Shown piece by piece: positions 16,960-26,621 of a stretch of 64,000 nucleotides of DNA. Position numbers and translations under genes: made by a program. Below the pieces are notes generated by a model. That model was not told where the DNA came from and did no database searches. It saw only the letters and a program-made list of their open reading frames with translations. The stretch covers positions 1 through 64,000 of the forward strand of contig NZ_LZOZ01000009.1 in NCBI RefSeq assembly GCF_001679485.1. The letters run 5' to 3'. Within the stretch, counting starts at the first letter, position 1, and each line of letters starts with the position of its first letter. Origin of the DNA: Haemophilus sp. CCUG 60358 (GTDB taxonomy: Bacteria > Pseudomonadota > Gammaproteobacteria > Enterobacterales > Pasteurellaceae).

Positions 16960-17463
16960 CTATCCTCCTATTTGTTGAATTAAATGGTTTGTGCGTTGTT
17001 CAACGTTTTCTATCGGATCTAGAGGTGTATCAACAATGTGATGATGGCTAAATACAACATCAAACTGCCCTCGTTCTTCATAATCCGCCCCGACGGTAGC
17101 CGTTAAATTGCGGACATCTGAGAAACGAATTACGCCCCAGTGATTCGATTTGAGAAAGGAAAGAAACGCTGAACTTTGGAAAATGGCTTTTAGCTTGTAA
17201 CACTGCGCAAGGGAATGTCGACCGAAACAAGAGACACTCACTGTGCTTTGCATTGTCTGGGTGATACGCTCACGCTTGCCGTCAAATTCTCTCGTGGCCT
17301 GCCCGATTTCATTGCTTGTCATCAAATCCACGGTAATAAAAGCAGGTAAAGGATTTTCAGGGAGCCAGCCACCAATAACAGCGCCATTAGGTAACTGTAA
17401 AGCCAGTTGAATCCACTTTCGCAGTTTGGCTGTGTCTAACGCCGATATTGTTGTGGTATCCAT
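16960..17463 (-). CDS. LIC_12616-family neck/tail completion protein
   Basis: 167 residues starting 3' of a GGGGA ribosome site. SALDTAKLRKWIQLALQLPNG and the central IGQATREFDGKRERITQTMQ fit the LIC_12616 family, found directly before DUF3383 sheath genes. It probably joins head and tail. It overlaps the upstream gene by 77 bp in another frame. Confidence 0.72.
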   Translation of the reverse strand: MDTTTISALDTAKLRKWIQLALQLPNGAVIGGWLPENPLPAFITVDLMTSNEIGQATREFDGKRERITQTMQSTVSVSCFGRHSLAQCYKLKAIFQSSAFLSFLKSNHWGVIRFSDVRNLTATVGADYEERGQFDVVFSHHHIVDTPLDPIENVEQRTNHLIQQIGG

Positions 17464-17758
17464 ATTTTCCCCAATTTGCTACGGTTTTTATTTTGTAGGT
17501 TTCCCCCTCATAAATAACCAAATCACCTATTTTTAACGGCTTAATGGTGTAGATTTTTATTGAGGGAATAAAACGCTCACCTTCTGGCAATAACAACACA
17601 TCATTAGGAGAGGTTGGCATAACAATGGCAGTCACGCTTTCATCGGTATAACTCGCCCCAAACCCATCAGATGAATGCTCACCTTGCAGATGTTTTACAG
17701 TGACAATTTGGCTAAATTTACTATTTATAAAGCGAGGATATTGGTTGATTAAACTCAT
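17387..17758 (-). CDS. head-tail joining protein (stopper-like)
   Basis: 123 residues, beta-rich (KIYTIKPLKIGDLVIYEGETYKIK), the barrel pattern seen in head closure proteins. It overlaps its neighbours by 4 and 77 bp in the connector block. No named family recognised; function from position. Confidence 0.65.
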   Translation of the reverse strand: MSLINQYPRFINSKFSQIVTVKHLQGEHSSDGFGASYTDESVTAIVMPTSPNDVLLLPEGERFIPSIKIYTIKPLKIGDLVIYEGETYKIKTVANWGKYGYHNNIGVRHSQTAKVDSTGFTVT

Positions 17759-18267
17759 TTAACGATACCTTTTACAGAACCACGCAAGTGCCCATCCCAT
17801 ATGAGTGGGTTTTTCTTAATACTTTTGGGATCTAATGTAGCCCTAAGTTTTTTCCTACGTTTAGGGTCTTTAACATCCTTAAGTTTCCATGCTATTTTGG
17901 TTGAATCTGCATTTTCAATCCATTTACCACTTGCTATATTAAGCTTGACGTCACCTTCAGCCTTAATCGCTAACTCTTTATAAATTTGCGCAATGTCCAT
18001 CCCTTCCTGAAAATACCGAACAAAAAGTGCGGTGTATTTCTTTTGGTTTTCTGAGAGCGTTTGGCGTAAAAAAGGACGCGGTTTAATATGTTCATTGCCA
18101 AGCTCCAACACGGCCGCCAAAGAGGCAAGATTAAAATTCTCAGCCCCCTCGACTGGCTTATCAAACTCAGCAGGAAATCCAACGTAAACCGCTTTGTCTT
18201 TATCAGCCCTCAATCGCTCAATCAATGCTTTTGCTTGCGCTAAATTCCCCGTAATTTGCACCGCCAC
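17755..18267 (-). CDS. head-tail connector/neck protein
   Basis: 170 residues. The N-terminus (AVQITGNLAQAKALIERLRADKDKAVYVGFPA) and the later LELGNEHIKPRPFLRQTL are typical of neck proteins of the HK97 gp10-like type (a virion-stability segment ending in PRPFLR). The basic C-terminus (KDPKRRKKLRATLDP) suggests contact with DNA or capsid. Confidence 0.75.
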   Translation of the reverse strand: MAVQITGNLAQAKALIERLRADKDKAVYVGFPAEFDKPVEGAENFNLASLAAVLELGNEHIKPRPFLRQTLSENQKKYTALFVRYFQEGMDIAQIYKELAIKAEGDVKLNIASGKWIENADSTKIAWKLKDVKDPKRRKKLRATLDPKSIKKNPLIWDGHLRGSVKGIVK

Positions 18268-18630
18268 TTACGCCACCATTACACCAATGCCAACCAATCT
18301 ACGTAATCGCAAATACTCTTGCCCATACGCTGTTAATTGATAATCCGCATCGGTGCCTGTTAATGTTGGTACAGCATAGCTAACCGATAACTCGCCAGCA
18401 CTTTCACTGGCGAGATTCCGATTTGCTCCACCGCCACCTTCAGTCGTCCAAAGCGACAAACGCAATAGATGAGCAGTCAATGCCAACACACCACGTTGGT
18501 AGAGTTTTCCCCAACGAGATTGGCTTACTTCCATTTCTGCATCCGATAAAAAAAGGTCGATTTTTGTATAATCGACCTCATTAAATTCAGGATAGCGCTC
18601 AAGGAATACATCCGTATCAAATGTTGGCAT
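18268..18630 (-). CDS. head-tail adaptor, DUF4054
   Basis: 120 residues. MPTFDTDVFLERYPEFNEVDYTKIDLFLSDAEMEV is the hallmark start of DUF4054 (gp6-like adaptor), which docks on the portal. The downstream neck gene follows with no gap. Confidence 0.85.
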   Translation of the reverse strand: MPTFDTDVFLERYPEFNEVDYTKIDLFLSDAEMEVSQSRWGKLYQRGVLALTAHLLRLSLWTTEGGGGANRNLASESAGELSVSYAVPTLTGTDADYQLTAYGQEYLRLRRLVGIGVMVA

Positions 18631-18639
18631 AATGACTCC

Positions 18640-19554
18640 CTAGTAATCTACGTAAAGTGCGGAATTTGGCTCCATAAAGGTTACGCCGCCAAATGCCATG
18701 CGTAAGCCAGATTCATAAGCTAATAAGCCTTTTTGTTGAGCAGCTAACACAGTTGGCGACATTGGGACATCAAAGATAACGTGTTCTTTGCTGTTTACAT
18801 AAACCATTGCACGAGTTTTGCCACTTGTTACACGAGTACCAAAGTTTGATGGCAAGGCTTTAATTGCCACTTCACGACCTGCAGCTGCAGACAAGCTCTT
18901 AGTTAGGAACTCTAATGCGGTTGTGTCAGTATTATTGCGTTGTGTTAACGCCAAGTGCGCTAAATCAAGTGAATCAATCGCAAAGGTGTTTGGTGCTTCA
19001 ATGCGCTTGGTTTTTTCCATGCCTTGTAGGAAAATTTCTTTGAAGAATGCCACCGCTTTATCAAAGTCCATCGCCTGAACTTTGCTATTTTGCGCCGTGC
19101 CTTTGATGTTATACACCTCAACAGACTTGTTGTTTAGCAAACCAGTTAAGCGAGAATCTTTGGCATGACCCAAGAACGCAACTTTTTGCAAAGTTTGTTG
19201 TGCGTTTTTATTTAACGCCATAATTTTGGCGGTATCTAACGCTAATCCTAATAATTTACCCTGTTCAAGCTCTGGTGTTGTCCAGGTTACAGATTTAGCC
19301 CACGGCACAATGTAAGAGCGAGTTGGTGTAAAGCCTACTTCCACTTGGTCTAATGTACTTGTGCCAGTGGTAATTAAACCATCATCAAGCGAACCGTGCT
19401 CATCTGCACCATAGTGAAGTTTTTCAGTAATGCCTACTGCTGCTTGTTGGTCAACATAGACAAATTGCGGGAACACAATTTCAGGATATTTAGTTTCTGA
19501 AATTTCTTTGCTGACAGCCGTTAAGCCATTTTGTACATAAGTTAATAATGACAT
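18640..19554 (-). CDS. major capsid protein, DUF2184
   Basis: 304 residues (VFPQFVYVDQQAAVGITEKLHYGADEHGSL...), matching DUF2184 HK97-fold capsid proteins of phages with DUF2213 and DUF3383. There is no long delta domain, consistent with a separate scaffold (20025-21128). The C-terminus AFGGVTFMEPNSALYVDY closes the A-domain. Confidence 0.87.
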   Translation of the reverse strand: MSLLTYVQNGLTAVSKEISETKYPEIVFPQFVYVDQQAAVGITEKLHYGADEHGSLDDGLITTGTSTLDQVEVGFTPTRSYIVPWAKSVTWTTPELEQGKLLGLALDTAKIMALNKNAQQTLQKVAFLGHAKDSRLTGLLNNKSVEVYNIKGTAQNSKVQAMDFDKAVAFFKEIFLQGMEKTKRIEAPNTFAIDSLDLAHLALTQRNNTDTTALEFLTKSLSAAAGREVAIKALPSNFGTRVTSGKTRAMVYVNSKEHVIFDVPMSPTVLAAQQKGLLAYESGLRMAFGGVTFMEPNSALYVDY

Positions 19555-19564
19555 TCATCACCCC

Positions 19565-20014
19565 TTATAATTTTGTAATCATCGCTAATTGACCTTTAAC
19601 GTCAATCACGGTGTAATCAGTTGCGATCGCATTGGTTGCATCCGCTTTGCCTTGGATTGTGCCGGCTTTCTTATTGCCATTTGCTACGGCAATAGCATAA
19701 ACCTTATCACCACGCGCAACAGTTTCACCTTCTGCCACAATCACCCAAATAGCGTCGGCGGGAGCAATGTGCATTACATCAACCAGCTCACCTTCCGCCC
19801 ATTCGTCTTTGATTCGGCTTGCTAAAACTACACCGGCGATCACGTCAGTTTTTGCCGCTAAGGCTTTTACACCGCCGGCAGCATTTAACGCAACGAATAA
19901 TCCCGCTTTTAATGCGCCACCGGAAACCATTTCGGCACTTGTTTTTGCACTGGCAAGGTTGCCCTTACCTAATTCACCCGCACGAGCAGGCGCTTGTTCA
20001 TAAGCGTAACTCAT
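19565..20014 (-). CDS. capsid cement/decoration protein
   Basis: 149 residues. The pattern GGALKAGLFVALNAAGGVKALAAKTDVIAGVVL and the regular beta turns (GDKVYAIA) fit structural cement (Gp24/DUF2190-like) proteins that stabilise the capsid. Placed between scaffold and capsid genes, 10 bp from each. Confidence 0.78.
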   Translation of the reverse strand: MSYAYEQAPARAGELGKGNLASAKTSAEMVSGGALKAGLFVALNAAGGVKALAAKTDVIAGVVLASRIKDEWAEGELVDVMHIAPADAIWVIVAEGETVARGDKVYAIAVANGNKKAGTIQGKADATNAIATDYTVIDVKGQLAMITKL

Positions 20015-20024
20015 CTAATTACTC

Positions 20025-21128
20025 CTAACTGTTGTAAGTTTTATTAAAATCGATAGACGGCGCAGTTTTATTCATCGCAGCGTCACCAAGCAAAATACTG
20101 CCAAGTGATTTGCGTTCATCCGCTAATTTCGCCGCAACCGCTTTTGCTGTTTGATATGCGCCAGAAATTTCCTCATCGGATAATTTGGCCGCCTCATCTT
20201 TAGTAAAAATACCCTGCGCCACGACCGCACTTTCTTGGATTTCACGCACAGTAGCGTTATCCGCAAAATTGACTTCTTTAAATGCGGTTTTAGCATCAGC
20301 CAATACAGCAGCTTGTTTTGCTTCTGCATCACGTTTTGCTTGCGCATCTTTTAACTGCTGAATTTCTTCATCTTTAGCTTTAAGGCGTTTTTCAAGCTCT
20401 TCTTTTTCCACGTCATCTTCCTTTTTATTTTCAGGTTCAGATTGTTTTTCTTTTGGTTCGGTTGGTTGTTCGCCTTTTGGCTCTTTCCCTTCTTCACCAC
20501 CAGACTTTTCTTCTTTATCAATTTGTTTTTTCTGTTCATCCGACAACTTGATGCCGAACGCACCTAAAAACGCATCGAGAATTTTTGCGGTTTTCCCCAT
20601 AATGGTTTTATCCTCATCGGCAAGTTTTACACTTCCACCGCAGCGACCCTTTGCCACAATCGCTACGTGGTTGCCGATCATCGGCGACATCTCAAAATCT
20701 GCATCTTGTACAGTGGATGGCTTAATATCGCAGTCATAACCACAAGATAATTGCTCAACACCATTCTCCTGCACGGTCTTAATCGCAGATTCATCATAAA
20801 TCCAAGCCTCTGCCGTGAGTTCATCGCCCACTCGCTTAACATTGCGCACGACACCGACAGAGAGTTGTTTCCAGTTCTTTGCATTCACCCCATCTTTCGG
20901 GTGCCCTACAGTTAGCGTGGCATTTTCAAAACTCTTAATCGTTTCATCGCTAAACAACGATTTCTCAGTGCGAGCGACCTTTTTAATGCTGTCTTCTTTT
21001 AGCCCAAGCTCTGTAGCGAGGTAATCAAATACCCCAACTTTCGAAATGGTTGCCGGTACAACTAAAAAACCATCTTTAGTGATGGTTCTTTGTGTGGTTG
21101 CTTGAGTAGTTTTGTCTGTAAATTTCAT
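20025..21128 (-). CDS. DUF2213 prohead protease/scaffold
   Basis: 367 residues. The N-terminal 170 residues (GFLVVPATISKVGVFDYLA, TVGHPKDGVNAKNW, EQLSCGYDCDI) match DUF2213, related to phage prohead proteases. Residues 195-300 are highly charged and coiled coil (EKSGGEEGKEPKGEQP), a scaffold that would be cleaved and expelled. It starts just after a terminator hairpin and a GGGG ribosome site. Confidence 0.85.
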   Translation of the reverse strand: MKFTDKTTQATTQRTITKDGFLVVPATISKVGVFDYLATELGLKEDSIKKVARTEKSLFSDETIKSFENATLTVGHPKDGVNAKNWKQLSVGVVRNVKRVGDELTAEAWIYDESAIKTVQENGVEQLSCGYDCDIKPSTVQDADFEMSPMIGNHVAIVAKGRCGGSVKLADEDKTIMGKTAKILDAFLGAFGIKLSDEQKKQIDKEEKSGGEEGKEPKGEQPTEPKEKQSEPENKKEDDVEKEELEKRLKAKDEEIQQLKDAQAKRDAEAKQAAVLADAKTAFKEVNFADNATVREIQESAVVAQGIFTKDEAAKLSDEEISGAYQTAKAVAAKLADERKSLGSILLGDAAMNKTAPSIDFNKTYNS

Positions 21129-21141
21129 TTATTTACCCCAA

Positions 21142-21169
21142 TAAAAAACCCGACCATTTCTGATCGGGT
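21142..21169 (-). terminator. terminator between the DUF2513 remnant and head genes
   Basis: Leftward ACCCGATCA, 4-nt loop, TGGTCGGGT, then TTTTTTATT. Nearly the same hairpin occurs at 5672-5699. It is followed within 12 nt by the ribosome site of DUF2213. Confidence 0.8.
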
Positions 21170-21190
21170 TGTTTGTTTTTTTTTGCAATA

Positions 21191-21547
21191 TCACGCCAAC
21201 ATTTGGCTAATTATTGTTTGTGCTACCTGTTTTATTGTATCAAGTGATAAATCAAGGCTTTTGCTTTTTATTGTAGTTTTTAAGCTATTCCAGACAGTAT
21301 CATTACGAATTTTGTCTAAGAATTCATGACCTTGCCAAGTCAGCGACCGAGCAACAAGGCTCAATTCATTTAGAGAGGAGTAATCTATCGCTTCAATCAG
21401 CCCTGCACTTTGCAATAACTTAAAATGATAAGACACTGTTTCTGAATCGAAACCAGTAAATCCATCAGGTGATAAACTCCCTCTAGCCTATGACTGAGTT
21501 TCCAATTTAAGCAATATAGAGCGAATTAAATCCCAATTACGTTTCAT
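21191..21547 (-). pseudogene. DUF2513 gene interrupted by an in-frame amber codon
   Basis: Translation from ATG 21547 gives MKRNWDLIRSILLKLETQS, then TAG (21488-21490). The same frame then continues ARGSLSPDGFTGFDSETVSYHFKLL to a TAA at 21191. The start and the VSYHFKLLQSAGLIEA segment are typical of DUF2513, so a single nonsense change has split a 118-residue protein. It lies between MuF and the head protease with its own terminator, like a moron. A restart inside (about 21436) or amber suppression could still give product. Confidence 0.8.
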
Positions 21548-21728
21548 TCTTTACTACCTCTTGGCCAAAGCATATCTATAATCTAATCATAAGATGATGT
21601 TTAGGCTGTTTAACATTTGAACTAATAGTGGTAAAATAAGCTAAACCGTAGATTGAGTTTGGGAACGTTTTGGACGTATGCGGATGCGAGTTAATAAACT
21701 AGGAATTACGCACCAAACTATTCTACGG

Positions 21729-23015
21729 TTATTTTTTTGATTTCCGCCTAATCCACATCGTTTTCATTGTCAGTTTTTTGTGTTTTTTACGCACTTCTTG
21801 AACGGTAAATATTTCATCTTCAATCTCTTTTTTGATCAAAAACGTTTCATTCCCCATGTCACTTAATCCCGCATATTCAATACTGTCAAAACTTGAAATA
21901 ATAAGCGGCAATAAAAGAATATCTTTTTTTGTTACAGCTCGTTGTCCTCGTTTACTTTCTGTCGTTTCATTGCCGTGCTGCTTAAATGTATGACGAATAC
22001 CTGATTCATCCACACTATGTTGCCAGTCTGAAATATCAAGCCCAATACTCTCTTTTGCCTTAGCTACCAACTCTGAGCTAACACTGCCTATATCGGAATA
22101 TAATTTATTGCCACCTCTACCACTTGATGAATCAATCAAGTCAGATAGTTCCATTTTCCCAGACTTCTGAATAAGAGATTCTTTTTCATCTTCGCTAGAT
22201 TCAGGTTTAACAATATCATCAAGCACTGGAATCTGGACGCATCGACAATTAACATCATGACCAGGGTGTCCGGTATCCGCAGGAGGATTGGTATATTCGA
22301 ATATCTGCCCATCTTTTTCCGCATGGCTTTCACGCACACGCTCATCACCCGATGTTGACCACATGTATTTTTTTATGCCAGCTTCTTCATGGCGTGCTCG
22401 AGTTAATGCTGCATTTAATTTTGAGGACTGGTCTCGAGCAATAAGCATTGCACGACTTTCTACATCTTTCCCTAGTTTTTTGAGTTGTTCGGCTAAGTCT
22501 TTATTTAATGACCCCTGAACCATTGCTTGCATGACGGCATTTTGCACCTTATCAAGATATTGCGTGCGAATGGATTTGATTAATTGGATGTTACTTACCG
22601 TTAATTCATTTACCCTTTCTACAATATTCGGACTATTGCGTAAATAGGCGGATAAATCGATGCCAGTTTGATTTTTTAGGTTAGTTGATACTTCGGCATG
22701 GTTTTGCGCATCACCACGACTAACAAAGCCATTGGCGATATTTTCGGCCTGTGAAGTGCGGTCAGATTTTTCGTACTTTTCTAATACTTTCATCAGTGCT
22801 TTCGCACTAATTGCCTGGAACCCTTTCGCATCATCCATAAAAAAAGAGCCTTGCGGTTGTTGCATGGCTCTCTCTACATCATCAGTCATCGTTTTGACGA
22901 CCTGTTTAAGCTGTTGTCTATACCAAAGCTCCGTTCTCTTGCTCATCTTCACGGGCCTGAACTTGCGTGTTTTCGCCTTCTGGTTCTTCAAAATTTCTGG
23001 CAAGTTCATTAGCAT
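21729..23015 (-). CDS. MuF head morphogenesis protein with C-terminal nuclease-like (PBECR) domain
   Basis: 428 residues from 23015 (GAGG upstream); ATG 22946 is an alternative start. Residues about 130-265 are the MuF domain with its signature near ADTGHPGHDVNCRCVQIP. Residues about 300-428 (DISDWQHSVDESGIRHTFKQHG, ITKKDILLLPLII-like, IFTVQEVRKKHKKLTMKTMW) fit the phage Barnase-EndoU-ColicinE5/D-RelE-like nuclease domains fused to MuF in polymorphic toxin systems. MuF proteins bind the portal and can be injected. Overlaps the portal gene by 98 bp. Confidence 0.8.
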   Translation of the reverse strand: MLMNLPEILKNQKAKTRKFRPVKMSKRTELWYRQQLKQVVKTMTDDVERAMQQPQGSFFMDDAKGFQAISAKALMKVLEKYEKSDRTSQAENIANGFVSRGDAQNHAEVSTNLKNQTGIDLSAYLRNSPNIVERVNELTVSNIQLIKSIRTQYLDKVQNAVMQAMVQGSLNKDLAEQLKKLGKDVESRAMLIARDQSSKLNAALTRARHEEAGIKKYMWSTSGDERVRESHAEKDGQIFEYTNPPADTGHPGHDVNCRCVQIPVLDDIVKPESSEDEKESLIQKSGKMELSDLIDSSSGRGGNKLYSDIGSVSSELVAKAKESIGLDISDWQHSVDESGIRHTFKQHGNETTESKRGQRAVTKKDILLLPLIISSFDSIEYAGLSDMGNETFLIKKEIEDEIFTVQEVRKKHKKLTMKTMWIRRKSKK

Positions 23016-24249
23016 TTTTCATTTCCTCAATGTCATCAGCAGAGATATTGGCAAATAAACCACTTTCTCGGAGTTCGTTTACCACTTGATATTCATTTAG
23101 TACGCCATTTTGAATTAACGTATTTGCTGCGGTGGCAAAGGTATTAAGCATATTGACTTGTTGTTCTTGTTTAACCACCGTAAGTGGTAAAAATTCAAAC
23201 CACCAGTCATCAGGTTGCCCACCAAACAATTCATTGCATAGCAATGTATCAAGCACTTCAAGCACAGGGCGCAATCTTGTTTCTTGTAATCGATGGATGG
23301 ATTCGTGATAGTTTTGGATATCCTCGTCACCACTTGCCAATCCCGAAACAGATTGCCCAAATAAAATGGTTACCGGCATATCTGCAGCACCAGCAACTGC
23401 ATTACGAAATTCCGTGAGTAAATCTTTTAATCCAGCAAAGGTTAGCTCTTTTCGGTCGTACTCATTTTCTGCATCAAGCAAGAGGCTATTAGTCGCTGAT
23501 TTAATCGACTGCACCGCTGAAATAACGTGAGCGACATCATTTTCTAAGCCTGCAGATATCTTGTCAGACAACCCTGCAATTTTGAAAATATCAATTTTAC
23601 TCTCAAAAATAAGGTCGCCCACATTCGCAGAGGCGCTATCAAAGCGTTTAAGTACATCAATAATCTTTTCAAGGTCTGATACACCCCAAATATCGTTATC
23701 AGATAAAGGTGCGTCATTGGCATTGATAATTAATAAGCGAGAATGGTGTACTAAAACAGATTGTGTGCCACCAGTGATGGTATATTCACTATATCGACCA
23801 AAGTTTGGTGAAAACACATCATCATCTCTTTGCCCTGTCGGGGAGATTTTCCATTTAGGCAGGATGATTAATTGTTTTAATCGCTCTGTAGGCTGTAACG
23901 GCGAGGTGATATTAATAGTATCGGTTACAACCAATAAACCCACTGAGCCATACAGGCTAGACCATTGCAGCGCTTTAGTTAATGTCTCACGTAGTTTTAA
24001 TCTGCGCTCGAGCTTAGTGAACTCGTCTAACTGTTCAGATTTTAAGTCATTGGAAAAAATATCGCGCCAATTACGCACCATATCTTCCGAGCGTTTAATA
24101 CAGACCTTGTTTGCAATCCAGTTATCACGCCATAATGCTTCAATCTGCATTAAGTCATCTGTTAAACTCAGCCCACGAGCATAATACGTTTGCTCTTGTT
24201 TGCTGCCTAACTTTAGCGCAAGTGATTTGATACCATCTAAAATATTCAT
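22918..24249 (-). CDS. portal protein, DUF1073
   Basis: 443 residues. AWSSLYGSVGLLVVTD-like sequence (here LQWSSLYGSVGLLVV), GRYSEYTITGGTQSVLVHHSRLL and the conserved PVTILFGQSVSGLASGDEDIQNYHESI are diagnostic of DUF1073 portals. It forms the dodecameric DNA channel at the capsid vertex. It follows TerL by one base. Confidence 0.9.
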   Translation of the reverse strand: MNILDGIKSLALKLGSKQEQTYYARGLSLTDDLMQIEALWRDNWIANKVCIKRSEDMVRNWRDIFSNDLKSEQLDEFTKLERRLKLRETLTKALQWSSLYGSVGLLVVTDTINITSPLQPTERLKQLIILPKWKISPTGQRDDDVFSPNFGRYSEYTITGGTQSVLVHHSRLLIINANDAPLSDNDIWGVSDLEKIIDVLKRFDSASANVGDLIFESKIDIFKIAGLSDKISAGLENDVAHVISAVQSIKSATNSLLLDAENEYDRKELTFAGLKDLLTEFRNAVAGAADMPVTILFGQSVSGLASGDEDIQNYHESIHRLQETRLRPVLEVLDTLLCNELFGGQPDDWWFEFLPLTVVKQEQQVNMLNTFATAANTLIQNGVLNEYQVVNELRESGLFANISADDIEEMKNANELARNFEEPEGENTQVQAREDEQENGALV

Positions 24250-24250
24250 C

Positions 24251-25591
24251 TTATAAATCCAGTAGTGATTTAGGTTTTGTTGGGGCGTAGCACATGACTA
24301 AAGCATCTGCCATATTTGGGGAAGGTATGCCGCGTTTTTTCATATCCTTTTTGCTTTCTACTTTTACCCGCCCATTATTGTCATAATCAACACGAGGGCG
24401 TGACAATTCTGCTTTCAGATACTCAAGCTCTTTGATTTTGCTCGATAGGCTTATCAGTTCATCGTCAGGATAAACATCGCCATGCTTTATCGCCCGATAA
24501 GTTTTGTAGAACCTGTCTCGCAATGCCCACCAAGATTGAGCTTTAATGTTCGAAAACATATCTTGATTTTTTTTGCCTTTGGTGTATTCACGTTCAGGAT
24601 AAGCAACTGCACCACCAGCATTAAATCCTTCCACTTGTAATGATTTCGGCAAGCGTTTAAAGTGAGCTTTTACACCCGCCCCCACGCCAATACTATCGAA
24701 TATAATCAAATCAGCTTTAAATTTGACCGCACTTTGATTTGTTCGGTTGGCGGAATCAATCACATCGCCAGTCTTCCAAACCTCAATGCCAAGCACCACA
24801 GAACCATGAACAAATGCATTAGCGTTACTATCTACACCCTCATCAGCAACGTCAAAGCCAACTTTCTTCATTCCTTTAGCGGAAAAACCAAGCTTGAGAT
24901 GCGCATCCACCGCATATTCAATCCATACAGGCTTAATAATGGCTAAATCAGAATCAGCCACAGGCTCGCCCTCATAAACGTGACGATAAAGCTCGTAATC
25001 ACGCTCACGCATCTGCTCCATATCTTCCATTAATTCTTTCGGGAAATATGGATTATCTTGCCAGTTTACTAAAACAGATTTGCACCGCTCTGGCGGATGA
25101 ATCACAAAACGTTGATAGGTATCATCAAGAATATTTTTAGGGTTAAAGCTCACAATAATCTGCGAACCATCTTCCCGAATTGTAGGAATAAGAACATCCC
25201 AACTGTCTTTTGAGACGTTTTCGCCTTCCTCAACCCAAACTACATCAATGCCTGTCATCGATTTGATCGAGGTGATATTTGTTTTAAGTCCTGCGAACGT
25301 AAATCTTGAACCGTTTTGACCGATGATTTGAGTTTTCTGCACCTCAAAGAAGTTTTGCAGCTCCAACCTTTCTATTTGGTCAATCAACATCTGAATAACA
25401 GAATCAGATATAGATTTCTGAATTTCACGACAACAAAGTACTCGTGTTGGATTGTGGTAAGCTCTAATAATTAACGCTCTCGCTATATTAAAACTCTTAC
25501 CTGAACCACGACCGCCATAGAAGATAATGAAACGCCACATATCTTCAAAAAGCGCTCTAAACTTTGTCGGAAATTTAATATCAAGGCTCAT
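24251..25591 (-). CDS. terL: terminase large subunit
   Basis: 446 residues. The Walker A type [14 protein letters not shown] (residues about 25-38), Walker [15 protein letters not shown] (about 113-126) and the SFNPKN coupling motif are present. The C-terminal RNase H-like nuclease is marked by [14 protein letters not shown] and [18 protein letters not shown]-type packaging motor. Confidence 0.93.
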   Translation of the reverse strand: MSLDIKFPTKFRALFEDMWRFIIFYGGRGSGKSFNIARALIIRAYHNPTRVLCCREIQKSISDSVIQMLIDQIERLELQNFFEVQKTQIIGQNGSRFTFAGLKTNITSIKSMTGIDVVWVEEGENVSKDSWDVLIPTIREDGSQIIVSFNPKNILDDTYQRFVIHPPERCKSVLVNWQDNPYFPKELMEDMEQMRERDYELYRHVYEGEPVADSDLAIIKPVWIEYAVDAHLKLGFSAKGMKKVGFDVADEGVDSNANAFVHGSVVLGIEVWKTGDVIDSANRTNQSAVKFKADLIIFDSIGVGAGVKAHFKRLPKSLQVEGFNAGGAVAYPEREYTKGKKNQDMFSNIKAQSWWALRDRFYKTYRAIKHGDVYPDDELISLSSKIKELEYLKAELSRPRVDYDNNGRVKVESKKDMKKRGIPSPNMADALVMCYAPTKPKSLLDL

Positions 25592-26090
25592 CGCTAAATG
25601 TCACATTGATTACTGTTGGTAGTGGTTTGTCGCCAGTGGTCACATCTAATTTATCTTTAAACATTCCTAAGTGCTTGCCTAAAAGCTCTAAGGCTTTATT
25701 TGCACTTGTCGGCTCAAAGACAAACATTTGATTGTTAACAGTATCAATCTTGCCCTCTTGTGCGTTTTTGATTGTATCTGTCATTACAACCGACTTACGC
25801 CCCATGCAAATATCTCTCAACTCTTGCAAGTCTGCGATAATATTATCGACTGTAACGCTATGTCGTTTTAAGTGGTATTCTTGCAACTCATTAATACGGA
25901 CCTTAATTGGACCTTTTTTAAGCATTTCCTTAGCTCTTGTATTAATGGTTTCAGTTTTCATATTTTCAGCATTGTAAGATTGTCTATATGCCTCACTTGC
26001 ATTACCAAGCTCAATATATAACTGACAAAACTTTTCTTGCTTAGGTGTTAATCCACGCTCAGACGTGGATTTCTCTTTCACGTCTGACAT
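25581..26090 (-). CDS. terS: terminase small subunit
   Basis: 169 residues. [28 protein letters not shown] is the Terminase_2 signature, a helix-turn-helix that recognises the packaging site. The C-terminus contains the [15 protein letters not shown] oligomerisation segment. Overlaps terL by 11 bp. Confidence 0.92.
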   Translation of the reverse strand: MSDVKEKSTSERGLTPKQEKFCQLYIELGNASEAYRQSYNAENMKTETINTRAKEMLKKGPIKVRINELQEYHLKRHSVTVDNIIADLQELRDICMGRKSVVMTDTIKNAQEGKIDTVNNQMFVFEPTSANKALELLGKHLGMFKDKLDVTTGDKPLPTVINVTFSDEP

Positions 26091-26112
26091 AGGGAAATCC
26101 TTTTATATTTTT

Positions 26113-26313
26113 TTAGTTTAGGTTAATCACTTCTACTACATCTAACTGACTTTCATCATCTGCATAGAATGTACCGTTGGCATTATGCCAGTGAGAGAAT
26201 GGCGGCTCTTCTGTTTCTGTCTTTTCAACTAATAACCATTTACCGAATTGTGTTTCATAGACTACATCGCACAATGTTCCATTACGGAGTTTTACAATGT
26301 TACCGACTTCCAT
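26113..26313 (-). CDS. small hypothetical protein between spanin and terminase genes
   Basis: 66 residues (MEVGNIVKLRNGTLCDVVYE...). The short beta-strand-rich pattern with VGNIVKLRNG resembles SH3-like small barrels. It starts at the base where the Rz1 gene ends. Function unknown. Confidence 0.65.
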   Translation of the reverse strand: MEVGNIVKLRNGTLCDVVYETQFGKWLLVEKTETEEPPFSHWHNANGTFYADDESQLDVVEVINLN

Positions 26314-26621
26314 TATTTACCTGCCTTACTGTTTTCAATCCACTTGTTAATGTTTGTGATTTGACTCGCACACATATCACGCTCCGCTTTCACAGTAATT
26401 AGATGCTCTACTGCTTCACCGTATGTGTTGCCCGTGAATGGTGTTTTCACGCAAGGTACCAGAAAAGCCTGTGGCGGATAAATGTATTCCGTCTTGGTTG
26501 TTACCTTGTTAGTGCAACCGCTCAATAGCGTCATCGTTAATACGAGTGCTATAGCAAGGTTGTGTCTTAATAATTTTTCTAACCACTTGGATTTTGTCTT
26601 GGCTTGCTTGTTTGATTTCAT
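26313..26621 (-). CDS. outer-membrane spanin lipoprotein, Rz1-like
   Basis: 102 residues. The hydrophobic stretch at about 21-35 ends in the lipobox LLSGC (Cys36), and the mature part contains YIYPPQAFLVPC, the Pro-rich motif usual for Rz1/LysC. It begins inside the Rz-like gene in another frame (113-bp overlap), the classic nested spanin arrangement. Joins with Rz to fuse inner and outer membranes at lysis. Confidence 0.82.
   Translation of the reverse strand: MKSNKQAKTKSKWLEKLLRHNLAIALVLTMTLLSGCTNKVTTKTEYIYPPQAFLVPCVKTPFTGNTYGEAVEHLITVKAERDMCASQITNINKWIENSKAGK

Noticed and set aside
21191..21436. Intact 81-residue gene
   Set aside because: The upstream frame continues to ATG 21547 with family-specific sequence, interrupted only by TAG; better described as a broken DUF2513 gene.
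21648..21731. Long imperfect inverted repeat (CCGTAGA ... TCTACGG) after the MuF gene
   Set aside because: Large loop and imperfect stem; could be chance or a remnant around the DUF2513 insertion. Not enough to call an element.
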